Shown here piece by piece: positions 33,758 to 43,094 of a stretch of 64,000 bases of DNA (positions within the stretch are counted from its first letter, which is position 1; each line of letters starts with the position of its first letter). The notes below the pieces were generated by a model. That model did no database searches, was not told the origin of the DNA, and saw only the letters and a program-made list of their open reading frames with translations. Both the position numbers and the translations under genes were made by a program. The stretch covers positions 62,001 through 126,000 of the forward strand of contig JBLKRX010000002.1 of NCBI GenBank assembly GCA_047608075.1. Reading direction: 5' to 3'. This DNA is from Ferdinandcohnia humi_A. GTDB taxonomy: Bacteria; Bacillota; Bacilli; Bacillales; Bacillaceae_L.

Positions 33758-34642
33758 TTAGTATCTTCTTTGGAACTTGTTTCGTATAATAATCGCAATT
33801 GAATTCATTAAGAATAAAACAAGCAAAAGAACAACAATGGTTGCAGCAGCCAAGTTCGCATATTCTTCTACAAGTGCCGCATCAATTGTCCAATAGTATA
33901 TTTGCATAGGTAACACTGTAAATTTATCAAATAAACTATCTGGTAATGGCATTAATAAGGCTGGAATACCAATGACAACAAGTGGTGCTGTTTCACCAAT
34001 TGCACGTGATAAAGCTAAAATAACTCCAGTTAAAATGCCAGGTAGAGATGCTGGTAGAACCACGTTCTTAATAGTCTGCCATTTAGTAGCTCCCATTCCA
34101 TATGAAGCCTCTCGTAAGAATCCAGGCACAGCGCGAATCGCTTCTTGACTTGCAACTACTACAATCGGGAGTACTAATAACGACATCGTTAGTCCTCCGG
34201 CTAATACAATATTCCCCAACCCAAAACCTCTTACAAAAACAGTAAGACCTAAAATTCCAAATACAATGGATGGTACTCCTGCAAGGTTTGAGATGTTTGT
34301 TTGAATGAAACGTTGGAGACGACCTTTTTTTGCATATTCCTCTAAATAAATTGCCGTTCCAACACCTAGAAATAGAGTAATAGGTGCTACTACGAGCATT
34401 AGCCACACTGTTCCTAAAATGGCACCCATAATTCCTGCATTTTCAGCAGTTGTAGATAATTTGCTTGTTAAAAATTGAATATCCAACCAGCCTAGGCTTT
34501 GTGAAATCACTCGATAAAATAAAATTACCAATACAACTAAACCTAACAGAGTTGAAATAAAAAATATTGTTTTTGCCAAATTGTTCGTGAGCAAACGGGA
34601 ATTTAGTTTTCTTTGCACCTGTGCTACGTCAACATACTTCAT
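33758..34642 (-). CDS. pstA: Phosphate ABC transporter permease PstA
   Basis: About 294 residues from the ATG at 34642, nine bases after AAGGAGG. Six membrane helices; the EAA-type loop (AIRAVPGFLREASYGMGATKWQTI) that contacts PstB is clear. It forms the inner-membrane channel with PstC. It begins one base after the pstC stop. Confidence 0.95.
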   Translation of the reverse strand: MKYVDVAQVQRKLNSRLLTNNLAKTIFFISTLLGLVVLVILFYRVISQSLGWLDIQFLTSKLSTTAENAGIMGAILGTVWLMLVVAPITLFLGVGTAIYLEEYAKKGRLQRFIQTNISNLAGVPSIVFGILGLTVFVRGFGLGNIVLAGGLTMSLLVLPIVVVASQEAIRAVPGFLREASYGMGATKWQTIKNVVLPASLPGILTGVILALSRAIGETAPLVVIGIPALLMPLPDSLFDKFTVLPMQIYYWTIDAALVEEYANLAAATIVVLLLVLFLMNSIAIIIRNKFQRRY

Positions 34643-34643
34643 A

Positions 34644-35585
34644 TTAATATTCCTCCTTAAACTTTCGAGAAATATACTGTGCAATTAAGTTCATGATTAA
34701 TGTGAATACAAATAGCGTCATTGCAACAGCATACAAGCTGTAATATAACGTTGAACCAGCAGGTGCATCTCCCCCAGTTACCTCGACGATATAAGCAGTC
34801 ATCGTTTGCATGGATTGGGTGATATCAAACGTAAAGTTCTTTGAGCTTCCACTAGCAATGGCAACAATCATTGTTTCTCCAATTGCTCGAGAGATGCCAA
34901 GAACAAAGGAAGCAATAATCCCGGACATTGCAGCAGGAATAACGACTTTCCACGTTACTTCCAGTTTAGTAGATCCTAACCCCAATGCACCTTCTCGCAT
35001 AGAGTTAGGTACAGAACTCATTGCATCCTCAGAAAGTGATGCAACCATTGGGATTATCATTATTCCCATTACAATTCCAGGGCTGAGGATATTTGTTGGC
35101 TCGAGGCCAGGTATTATTGATCTCAAAAATGGTGTCACGAATGTTAATGCAAAGAACCCATAGACGATAGTTGGAATACCTGCAAGAATTTCTAAGATAG
35201 GCTTAAGGATTCTTCTCACCTTATCTGAAGCATATTCACTTAAATAAATTGCAGACATTAACCCTACAGGAATTGCCACTAACATTGCAATCGTTGATGA
35301 AATGATCGTACCTGTTAAAAGAGGTAGCACCCCAAATTCAGCATTCTCGCCAAGGGGTTTTAACACAGTACCTGTAAAAAATTCTACGATTGGTACTCGT
35401 TTAAAGAATTCAAATGTTTCAAAAAGCAAGGTTAATACGATCCCTACTGTCGTTAAAATTGAAATTATAGCAATTATGAGTAAAGCTTTAGGAATGAACT
35501 TTTCTATGACTGTATTCATGCTTTTTGTACTTTTATTCGCAGCAATCATTTCACGTACATTCACATTCTTGGATACGTCACTCAT
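34644..35585 (-). CDS. pstC: Phosphate ABC transporter permease PstC
   Basis: About 313 residues. The start is placed at 35585 (MSDVSKNVNV), behind GGAAGGGAG, not at 35660. Six membrane helices, with the EAA loop MSSVPNSMREGALGLGSTKLEV facing PstB. Second gene of the pst operon, 95 bases after pstS. Confidence 0.95.
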   Translation of the reverse strand: MSDVSKNVNVREMIAANKSTKSMNTVIEKFIPKALLIIAIISILTTVGIVLTLLFETFEFFKRVPIVEFFTGTVLKPLGENAEFGVLPLLTGTIISSTIAMLVAIPVGLMSAIYLSEYASDKVRRILKPILEILAGIPTIVYGFFALTFVTPFLRSIIPGLEPTNILSPGIVMGIMIIPMVASLSEDAMSSVPNSMREGALGLGSTKLEVTWKVVIPAAMSGIIASFVLGISRAIGETMIVAIASGSSKNFTFDITQSMQTMTAYIVEVTGGDAPAGSTLYYSLYAVAMTLFVFTLIMNLIAQYISRKFKEEY

Positions 35586-35679
35586 GATATACTCCCTTCC
35601 ATCCTTTAAATATAGAGGCCAAAATACATAAGAAGATGAGGAGCAAGTATATGCTCCCATCCTCGTTTTCTATCTCTTT

Positions 35680-36639
35680 TTATTTTAGAGCTTCTAATTC
35701 TTCAACTGCTTTTTGTAATTCATCTTCAGGTAGTGGAGCGAATCCAGTCTCAGAAGCTACCTCAGCAGCATTTTTCATTGTATAAATTGCATAGTCTAAT
35801 ACTTGCGGCTTTTCTTTAGCTAAGTTTACGTTAAGATACGTAAATACTGGACGTGTAAATGGAGCGTAATCGCCATCTTCGCTAATTGTATCTAAACTAG
35901 GCTCTACAGCCCCGCTACCAAAATCAATTTTTACGATTTTAACTTTGTCTGTATTATTCACTGCGTAACCATAACCAAAAAACGCGATTCCGTTTTTATC
36001 TTTAGATACTAAGTCAACTAATGTTGAATACTCTTGTTGAAGGTTTGTATCTGCAGCAAGATCTTGCTCTTCTAAGATCTTTTCCCAGAAGAATTCATAC
36101 GTACCATGGTTTTCATTAGGACCATATTTTTTGATTGGTTCGTTCGGGAATCCTTCACGAACATCTGACCAATTTTTCTTACCAGAGCTTTCTAGGAAAA
36201 TATCAATTACTTCTTGCTGTGTTAACTCTTGTGCCCAATCATTCTCAGGATGTACCACGAAAGTTAAACCATCAAGTGCTACTTTAAGTTCCTTTACTTC
36301 GATTCCAAGATCCTCAGCAGTGGCTGCCTCTTCCTCTTTAATTTGGCGTGAAGCATCATTAAAATCAGTGCCACCTTCTTCAACTAAGAATTTCTTAAAC
36401 CCAGCACTTGTTCCTGCACGGCTTACCTCAACTGATACATTTTCTTGTTCATTTGTCATATAGTTATCTGCCATTTTAGACATAAAAGGAAATACAGTAC
36501 CAGAACCATCAATTACAACACTACCTTCTAGTGCACCATCTTCATTTCCTTTTGCGTTACCTTCGTTACTTCCACATGCAGCTAACGTAAGCATTGACAC
36601 TACTAATGCTGCTAATCCTAAGAACTTCAAGCGTTTCAT
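35680..36639 (-). CDS. pstS: Phosphate-binding lipoprotein PstS
   Basis: 319 residues. A lipoprotein signal peptide ends in lipobox LAAC (cysteine 22); the mature protein has the phosphate-site motifs GSGTVFPF, SRAGTSAGFKKF and D-G-LTFVVHPEN. It captures phosphate outside the membrane for PstCAB. AAGGGGG precedes the ATG. A PhoP-type direct repeat lies about 80-105 bases upstream. First gene of the operon. Confidence 0.96.
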   Translation of the reverse strand: MKRLKFLGLAALVVSMLTLAACGSNEGNAKGNEDGALEGSVVIDGSGTVFPFMSKMADNYMTNEQENVSVEVSRAGTSAGFKKFLVEEGGTDFNDASRQIKEEEAATAEDLGIEVKELKVALDGLTFVVHPENDWAQELTQQEVIDIFLESSGKKNWSDVREGFPNEPIKKYGPNENHGTYEFFWEKILEEQDLAADTNLQQEYSTLVDLVSKDKNGIAFFGYGYAVNNTDKVKIVKIDFGSGAVEPSLDTISEDGDYAPFTRPVFTYLNVNLAKEKPQVLDYAIYTMKNAAEVASETGFAPLPEDELQKAVEELEALK

Positions 36640-36717
36640 TTTACTAATTCCCCCTAAGAGTTAAGTTATTTTGCTTTTGTCCTACAAACTTAGAATAATC
36701 TCACTCTATTAATCTCG

Positions 36718-36745
36718 TATGAACTGAATGTAAAGGTTTTGTAAA
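36718..36745 (-). promoter_or_regulatory. PhoP box upstream of pstS
   Basis: Read on the - strand: TTTACA-N5-TTTACA-N5-TTCATA, three hexamers at exact 11-bp period (36740, 36729, 36718). This matches the TTAACA-like repeats bound by PhoP~P in Bacillus. Confidence 0.75.
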
Positions 36746-36901
36746 TTTGCAGAAATTGATGAAAATGAGCAAATTTTGTGGAGGAATTGCAGGTTGACAT
36801 ATTGGAGTTCTATAAGATTGAGGGGGGATATGGGTTAAAGTTAAGTAAAAATAAAGTTATAAATTGGTACAAGAGTGCTGATTTGTGAATTCGCGAAAGA
36901 G

Positions 36902-37109
36902 TAGGTCAATTGTAGTGGTATTGTGACCGCTTTTCGGTGGACACGCAGAGGATGGGTTCAATTGCGGTTGTATCTTGACCGCTTTTCGGTGGCTAACTTG
37001 TTTGTGGGTACGATTGTGGTAATATCGTAACTGCTTTTCCGTTTACATGCGGATACTGGGTTCGATTTAATTGGTATCGTGAATGGTTTTAGGTAGGCAT
37101 GCGGAATAA
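36902..37109. repeat. Tandem array 1: four degenerate 52-bp units
   Basis: Units begin near 36902, 36954, 37006 and 37058 with GGGTTC/ACGATTG-type starts and share TATCGTGACCGCTTTTCGGTGG. Spacing is 52 bp each time. Not a multiple of three and with stops in every frame, so noncoding. Part of the 947-base gap between pstS and pbpA. Confidence 0.8.
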
Positions 37110-37115
37110 TTGCCG

Positions 37116-37410
37116 GGATAAGACCCACACTTTGTACCTGTAGTATAAGTGATGTACCTTAAGAGCTGGAATAAGACCCCCACTTAGAACCTAGAGCATA
37201 AGTGATGTACTACATGAGTCGGAATAAGACCATTCACTTTGTGCTTAGAGTATTAGTGATGTATATCAAGACAACAAGAATAGTAAGAATAAGCACCTCA
37301 TTTGTTACCAGAATCCGTACTGAAATATCCATAAGAATCGAAATACTCCCCTCATTCGGTACTAACGGCCGAAGATTTGTTCCGTTATCAAAAAATAAGA
37401 ACCTCACATA
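37116..37410. repeat. Tandem array 2: about six degenerate units, period near 52 bp
   Basis: Units start GGAATAAGACCCNCACTT at 37116, 37168 and 37221 (spacing 52-53); weaker copies follow near 37287, 37335 and 37393. Shared blocks: GTACCTAGAGTATAAGTGATGTAC. Unrelated in sequence to array 1 but with the same period. Noncoding. Confidence 0.7.
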
Positions 37411-37546
37411 GAGAATTGGAGTATTATGCTCCGCTCGGAGGTAACATTAAAAGTGTTCAATTTAGAGGTGATAAAGCTTCAATGCTGTAGTTTCACTACT
37501 AGTGATCATGTCTATACTAGTTAAACTAACATTACCAATAAAAAAA

Positions 37547-37572
37547 GTGCCTCGAAAGTTTTTTCGAGACAC
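37547..37572 (-). terminator. Terminator of pbpA
   Basis: GTGCCTCGAAA / TTTCGAGACAC stem with one wobble, followed by seven T on the - strand. Confidence 0.85.
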
Positions 37573-37586
37573 CCTTGTCATTTTTA

Positions 37587-39728
37587 TTATTCCGTTTCCT
37601 CTTCTTCTGTTTCAGTATCCGATTGCTCACCTGATTCCTCTGTTGCTGGAGATTCTGTTTTTCCCCCTTGAGGTTGAGAACGGTCTTTACCTTTTAATTC
37701 AAAATATTTATCTAATATTGCAGAACCGATTTTTAAGTTCATGGAATGAGTTTGATTTCCTTGGTAGGCTGCTGGAATAACTACAGAAAATGCTACTTCT
37801 GGGTCATCATATGGTGCATACCCTACAAGAGTAATATTAATGGTTTTATGATTTATACCCGTTTTGTTATCGTAATAAAACGCCTCAGCAGTACCAGTTT
37901 TTCCGGCAGGCTTATATGGCTTATTTGCAAAATAGCTTCGAGCAGTTCCTCTTTTTCCACTCATTACGCGAACAAATCCTTGTTGTACTCGCTCGATATA
38001 TTCTGAATCCATATTAATCCGATTTAAAACTGTTGGCTCAAAAGGTTGTTGAACCGGTCCTAATTCCTTCTCCTCTAAAGTCGGCTGATGAATTTGCTTC
38101 ACAATCTTTGGTTGCATACGATAGCCACCATTTGCAATTGTAGAAACATATTGCGCCATCTGTAATGGAGTATACGTATCATACTGGCCGATTGCCAAGT
38201 CCAGTAATAGACCAGGTGTAGTATCTTTTCCGATAAATCCTGCAGATTCTCCTGGTAAATCAATACCAGTTTTTACTCCAAGACCAAATTGACTAAAGTA
38301 ATTACGAATTAATGGAAAAGCACTTCTATCAATAGGAAGGGGTGCATTTGGTACATAATTTCCTTTAGCAATTTCTATAAACGTTCTAAACATATATACG
38401 TTAGAAGAACGTTCAAGTGCAGTAAGATCATCTATCGTACCCATGTTTTGCCATGAAGCCTTAACAGGTGTTCCCTTAATATGCATTGGAGCATCATAGT
38501 ACCTTGTTCCAATATCAATTGCACCAGTTTGATAACCCGTTAACATCGTTGCACCCTTAACTGCAGATCCCATTTCATAAGCAGAGTTCATGGCACCTAA
38601 TGCGTAATCCTGGAAAACCTTTTTGCCATCCTCATCCTTCGTATAGACTTTTCCTGCCATACTCAGGATTTCACCTGTTTTTGGATTCATCATGACAACG
38701 AATGCTCTGTCTAGGTACGGTGTTCCAGATAGGTCCTTATGGGCAATTAATTCTTCCTCAAGAATCTGTTCCACTGCCTTTTGGAGGTCCATATCAATTG
38801 TTAGAACAAGATCACTGCCTCGTTGACCTTCTGAAATAACAATTGTCTCTTTAACAGTATTTCCTTTGATCACATTTTCTACTTTTGCCTTTTGGCCATG
38901 TAATACTGACTCATATTGTGCTTCTAAATAACTTAACCCAACACGGTCATTTCTGTTATAGCCTCTTGCTAAGTAATAATCTAACATCTCACTTGGTAGA
39001 CCTTCATCCGTATCCGAGATTCTTCCTAGGATGGATTTTAAAGTATTATCAAACTTATAATTCCTAACCCAGTCTGTTGTAGTATTTACTCCTGGTAAGT
39101 TTTCAAGATTTTCACTTACAACAGCATATTCTTCAGCTGTTACACCTTCATTTTTTACAATTTGAGGTACGAGTGCATACCCTTTTGTCATTTCCCGGAA
39201 AATAGCCGCAACTTCTAGTTCTTGTTCTGTAATTTGGCTAAGCTCTTCTTCTGTAACACGATCAATTTGGAGATTATAAACATCGGTACTAGATAAATCC
39301 CCATCATCTACCTTTTTTAACTCAGCTTTCGTGACCTTTTTTTCCGCTTCTTCTGGTCTTGTTAACAGCCAATAGTCTTTTAAGTCACGTTCAGTCACTT
39401 TTTCTGTATCCATCTCAATAAGTGTGGCAAGCTTTTCAGCTACTTTCACAACATCTTGTGACTTTGTCCCAGTGGCACGAGTATAGGTAATTGCATTCTT
39501 AGCCAGATTATCAACAATTACCCGTCCATAGGAATCATAAATTTTCCCGCGAGGTACAGGTAGGTTAACAATTTCATTTTCCGTTTTATCTACTTCATTT
39601 TGATACTTCTCTCCGTGTACTATTTGTACAACTCCTAAACGTAACACCAATGCTGAAAATAGAAGAAAAACAAGAAAGAACAGCATATTCAACCGAAATG
39701 GTACATGTGATTTTTTCTTTTTAATCAT
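37587..39728 (-). CDS. pbpA: Penicillin-binding protein 2A-type transpeptidase
   Basis: About 713 residues, the length of B. subtilis PbpA. One N-terminal membrane anchor (about residues 11-35), a dimerisation/pedestal domain, then a class B transpeptidase with S-A-V-K (in MGSAVKGAT), SSN (RSSNVY) and KTGTAE motifs. The C-terminal tail is very acidic (repeated Glu/Thr). It cross-links wall peptidoglycan during elongation. Start at 39728 preferred over the TTG at 39740. Neighbouring yqgE upstream is as in B. subtilis. Confidence 0.94.
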   Translation of the reverse strand: MIKKKKSHVPFRLNMLFFLVFLLFSALVLRLGVVQIVHGEKYQNEVDKTENEIVNLPVPRGKIYDSYGRVIVDNLAKNAITYTRATGTKSQDVVKVAEKLATLIEMDTEKVTERDLKDYWLLTRPEEAEKKVTKAELKKVDDGDLSSTDVYNLQIDRVTEEELSQITEQELEVAAIFREMTKGYALVPQIVKNEGVTAEEYAVVSENLENLPGVNTTTDWVRNYKFDNTLKSILGRISDTDEGLPSEMLDYYLARGYNRNDRVGLSYLEAQYESVLHGQKAKVENVIKGNTVKETIVISEGQRGSDLVLTIDMDLQKAVEQILEEELIAHKDLSGTPYLDRAFVVMMNPKTGEILSMAGKVYTKDEDGKKVFQDYALGAMNSAYEMGSAVKGATMLTGYQTGAIDIGTRYYDAPMHIKGTPVKASWQNMGTIDDLTALERSSNVYMFRTFIEIAKGNYVPNAPLPIDRSAFPLIRNYFSQFGLGVKTGIDLPGESAGFIGKDTTPGLLLDLAIGQYDTYTPLQMAQYVSTIANGGYRMQPKIVKQIHQPTLEEKELGPVQQPFEPTVLNRINMDSEYIERVQQGFVRVMSGKRGTARSYFANKPYKPAGKTGTAEAFYYDNKTGINHKTINITLVGYAPYDDPEVAFSVVIPAAYQGNQTHSMNLKIGSAILDKYFELKGKDRSQPQGGKTESPATEESGEQSDTETEEEETE

Positions 39729-39811
39729 ATCAATCAACAACCTTTATGGGATTTCGTACAATTCTTTTACATTGTCCTTTAAGTGTCCCACTGATGGAGA
39801 CTACTGTAAGT

Positions 39812-39841
39812 TAAAAAAGACACCCAGCCAGGCCAGGTGCC
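39812..39841 (-). terminator. Terminator of yqgE
   Basis: A 10-bp stem with wobble pairs (GGCACCTGGC / GCTGGGTGTC on the - strand) followed by TTTTTT. Confidence 0.8.
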
Positions 39842-39899
39842 CTTATATCTTATTGTAAAAGAAATGCTATACTTTTTCCATCCTTAAATACTACCACTT

Positions 39900-41189
39900 T
39901 TATGCTGTTGAACCGCCTTCACCTTCAATTAGCTTTCGATTAGCGGCGGATTTAGCTTGGATTGGCCCAGAAGTATGTGGCATATCAATTTTGCGGATAT
40001 AGAAATAGATAATCAAATGACCGGCACCTATAAGAGCTAATAGGATGGGAATACTCTCTTTCTCATTAAAAAAAGTAACAGCAAGTAAAAACAATAAAAT
40101 GGATACAACTCTTCCAGTATTTAAATATAATTCTCTCACTACTACATATTCAATACGCATTTCTTTCGCTTTCCAACCTTTACCAATCACATCATACGTT
40201 AATGAATTATACGGTACGAGTAGGATTGGATAGGCAATGGCAATCAATACTCCGTAGATAAGCAAACTTATGTACGTCACTTCAAAAAGAATTGTAAATA
40301 TAGAGAGGTAAAGTAAGACTCCTCCAATAAGGATTGCCTTCTTCCGCATTTTCTTTTTTATTAGCCGAGTAGCTAAGAAATAGAATAGAAAAGAAACGGC
40401 GGAATTAATAAGTCCAAATTTTCCCAAGGCAAGTTCACTCTCTGTTGCCACAAATACTAATACAGAGATTACAAATACAAAAGTTCCCTCTCGGAGCCCT
40501 TGAAAAAAGTGTGCGTGGAGTACATATTTCCAATTAAGGTTGTGCTTTCTTTCCTCGATAATCCGTTTAAAAAGAAAATCTCCTTCAGCTTTTCTTCTTT
40601 TTATGAAGAAGCTTAAAATAACGGCTCCTGTAAAAAGACCGAGTGACACTCCAAATATAACCGTGTACCCAGTGAAGCTCTCCATTGAAGAAATAATATA
40701 TCCAGCTGCAATTGGACCAATCATCCCTGCAAATGATCCTAGTAGTCCTAAAAAACCATTAAAAAAATCACGTGTATCAGGTTCTGTAATTTCAAAAGTT
40801 AACACGTTAAAGGCTAACCAATAAAAGCCATATCCAATACCTAAAAGGCCACCTAATAAAAGAATAAACTGTGAGGCCCTATCCCCGATAAGCAAAACAG
40901 TGATATAAAAAATTGCTAATGATGAAACCCCCAACCTTAACACAATAACACGGTCAATTTTTTTTGCCCATCTTCCAGCCAATATGAAGGTAAGTGGCTG
41001 AAGAAGTACAACAGATAAATTATAATATCCTAAATCCTGAAAATTTCCATTTGATTGTTTCCACAAATACACATTAACAAAGGTGTTAGATAAAGCGGTA
41101 CTGAGTGCATATAAACCACCTATTACTAATAGCAATACTAAGTCTTTCTGAATCGGTACATCTCCTAGTACCTTTTTAAAACCAAACAT
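39900..41189 (-). CDS. yqgE: Major facilitator superfamily transporter YqgE
   Basis: About 429 residues; the start at 41189 follows AAAGGGGAG. Twelve hydrophobic segments with a central basic loop (FFIKRRKAEGDFLFKR) as in MFS carriers. The GRWAKKIDR loop after helix 2 is the MFS motif A region. Substrate unknown. Located upstream of pbpA as yqgE is in B. subtilis. Its C-terminal tail is short and polar. Confidence 0.82.
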   Translation of the reverse strand: MFGFKKVLGDVPIQKDLVLLLVIGGLYALSTALSNTFVNVYLWKQSNGNFQDLGYYNLSVVLLQPLTFILAGRWAKKIDRVIVLRLGVSSLAIFYITVLLIGDRASQFILLLGGLLGIGYGFYWLAFNVLTFEITEPDTRDFFNGFLGLLGSFAGMIGPIAAGYIISSMESFTGYTVIFGVSLGLFTGAVILSFFIKRRKAEGDFLFKRIIEERKHNLNWKYVLHAHFFQGLREGTFVFVISVLVFVATESELALGKFGLINSAVSFLFYFLATRLIKKKMRKKAILIGGVLLYLSIFTILFEVTYISLLIYGVLIAIAYPILLVPYNSLTYDVIGKGWKAKEMRIEYVVVRELYLNTGRVVSILLFLLAVTFFNEKESIPILLALIGAGHLIIYFYIRKIDMPHTSGPIQAKSAANRKLIEGEGGSTA

Positions 41190-41334
41190 TAGCTGACTCC
41201 CCTTTTTCATCTACTAGTTAGTGTGTCAAAAAAGGGGGGAGATATACGAAAATAAAGTAGGGGTTACTTGTGGTGTTTTCGGACAAAACATAATAGGCGA
41301 TTTGTTAAGGGTGCTGATTCTTGTTGCATATGAA

Positions 41335-41640
41335 AGAGAAAGGAACAAAAGCACAAGCACCTTGGAAAAGGGACGTCAACTAACATCCACCACGTCCTTG
41401 TGGCAACGTTGGACGTAAGCATGTCCTGTGCAAGTCCGACAAGCAAATGTTCTGTGGAAAAAAAGTCGCTCTCTGACTTGATTGCCACTCGTTTTGACAT
41501 TGAGCTGCGTAAAGTACTAAGGAAGGCTTCTAGGAGAATATTCTCCGCAAGAACAAGCTACTCTTGTTCTGAAGTTTTTGCCCAAGATAATCACAGTGGC
41601 CTATTACAGGATAAAACTAGCTAGGTGCTGGAGCTAAACG
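41335..41640 (-). repeat. Interspersed repeat, copy E (long, extended form)
   Basis: Reverse orientation, about 300 bases. Contains GCACAAGCACCTTGG, GGGACGTCAACTAACATCC, TGTCCTGTGCAAGTCCGAC, AAGCAAATGTTCTGTGG and the AAAAGTCGCTCTCTGACTTG hairpin block, and ends at GCTGGAGCTAAACG. The inner segment 41510-41610 is not shared with the short copies. It fills the 500-base gap between sodA and yqgE; ORFs inside are not believed. Confidence 0.82.
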
Positions 41641-41676
41641 CGGATAGACCTAATGGAGAGTTTCCTATTACACAAA

Positions 41677-41708
41677 AAAGCAGCAACGAAAAAATTCGTT
41701 GCTGCTTT
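41677..41708 (-). terminator. Terminator of sodA
   Basis: A 14-bp perfect stem AAAGCAGCAACGAA / TTCGTTGCTGCTTT, 4-base loop. Read on the - strand it is followed by a T-run. Confidence 0.9.
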
Positions 41709-41717
41709 CTATTAATC

Positions 41718-42326
41718 TTATTTTGCTGCGTTATAACGCTTTGTAACCTCTTCCCAATTGATTACATTGAAGAATGCAGAAATGTAATCTGGGCGACGGT
41801 TTTGATAGTTTAAATAATACGCATGCTCCCAAACATCAAGTCCTAGGATTGGAGTTTTACCTTCCATTAAAGGAGAGTCTTGGTTTGGAGTGCTTGTTAC
41901 TTCAAGCTCACCGTTGTTTACTACTAACCAAGCCCACCCTGAACCAAAGCGAGTTGTTGCAGCTTTTGTGAACTCATCTTTAAATGCATCAAAACTACCG
42001 AACTTGCTTGTAATTGCTTCTGCAATATCGCCAGTAGGTTCGCCTCCACCATTTGGTGAAAGAATTGTCCAGAAAAGACTGTGGTTTGCATGTCCACCAC
42101 CATTGTTACGTACAGCAGTGCGGATTGCTTCAGGAACAGCATCAAGATTTGATACTAGATCTTCTACTGATTTGCTTAATAATTCTTCATTACCTGCTAA
42201 CGCATTATTAACGTTAGTAATATACGTGTTGTGATGTTTTGTGTGGTGAATGTTCATTGTTTCCTTATCGATGTGCGGCTCTAATGCATCATAAGCATAA
42301 GGTAATTGTGGTAATTCATATGCCAT
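41718..42326 (-). CDS. sodA: Superoxide dismutase (Mn)
   Basis: 202 residues. Converts superoxide to O2 and H2O2 in the cytoplasm. Metal ligands are visible in NIHHTKHHNTYI (His27 region), ANHSLFW, and DVWEHAYY near the C-terminus (Asp, His). The GGHANHSLFW and QDSPLMEG stretches favour the manganese form. AAGGAGGAAAAA precedes the ATG. Monocistronic. Confidence 0.96.
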   Translation of the reverse strand: MAYELPQLPYAYDALEPHIDKETMNIHHTKHHNTYITNVNNALAGNEELLSKSVEDLVSNLDAVPEAIRTAVRNNGGGHANHSLFWTILSPNGGGEPTGDIAEAITSKFGSFDAFKDEFTKAATTRFGSGWAWLVVNNGELEVTSTPNQDSPLMEGKTPILGLDVWEHAYYLNYQNRRPDYISAFFNVINWEEVTKRYNAAK

Positions 42327-42518
42327 TGTTTTTTTCCTCCTTAAATATGTACGTGAATTGAACCTTTGAAAAGATTTATTTCATCAGTCCTTACATGTAA
42401 GATTACCAAAATTAGCATAATCTTTCAAACAAAATGCCCTTATCTAGGAACTATTCGGTGTTCTATTAACTTAACAAGTCTAAAATGCCCGAACCGTTGT
42501 GGTTATATGCACGAAACC

Positions 42519-43001
42519 TTAAAATACCACAACCAAAAAATAAATAATCATAATCGCTTGAATAAATCCTTTTGCCACTACACCACTTAAAAAACCGATT
42601 AATGATCCAAATCCACTCTTTAAAGATTCTTTAACACCTTTTTTATGGATGATAAGTTCCGCTATAAATGCTCCTAAAAAAGGTCCAATAAGGATCCCTG
42701 CAACTGGAATTACAAATGGACCAACTAATAATCCAATTGTACTTCCCCATATAGCTGCTTTGCTTCCACCATACTTTTTAACACCAAAAAGATTAGTTGC
42801 ATAATCCGCCCCCATCAACAATATGAAGAACAATCCCTCAATAATCCAGAACCAAATCGAAAAAACCTCAAAACTCTTAAATAGCCCATACACAATAAAC
42901 CCACCAACGATAAAAATAACACTTGGAATGATGGGATATACTAGGCCTACAAAAGCTATCAAAAACAATAAAGCAATCAGAATCCACATTATAATATCCA
43001 T
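42519..43001 (-). CDS. yqgC: DUF456 membrane protein YqgC
   Basis: About 160 residues from the ATG at 43001, seven bases after AAAGGAGA. Four or five membrane helices with a glycine-rich repeat (GPFVIPVAGILIGPFLGAFIAEL) typical of DUF456. Function unknown. It lies between nptA and sodA; in B. subtilis yqgC is likewise next to sodA. Confidence 0.85.
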   Translation of the reverse strand: MDIIMWILIALLFLIAFVGLVYPIIPSVIFIVGGFIVYGLFKSFEVFSIWFWIIEGLFFILLMGADYATNLFGVKKYGGSKAAIWGSTIGLLVGPFVIPVAGILIGPFLGAFIAELIIHKKGVKESLKSGFGSLIGFLSGVVAKGFIQAIMIIYFLVVVF

Positions 43002-43020
43002 TAACATTCTCCTTTGTAAA

Positions 43021-43048
43021 AAAATACAAGACATTTGCCTTGTATTTT
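43021..43048 (-). terminator. Terminator of nptA
   Basis: AAAATACAAG / CTTGTATTTT, 10-bp perfect stem and 8-base loop, just upstream of yqgC. Confidence 0.75.
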
Positions 43049-43094
43049 AGTTGTGAATCTTACCTTATTCAAGTAAATTTTTCTGATAATCTTA

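Noticed and set aside
36902..37410. CRISPR array or coding repeat upstream of pstS
   Set aside because: Units are degenerate over their whole length, no constant repeat with variable spacer, and the 52-bp period breaks any reading frame.
41221..41624. ORFs in repeat copy E and the adjacent gap
   Set aside because: Repeat-derived, both strands open, no ribosome site and no family resemblance.
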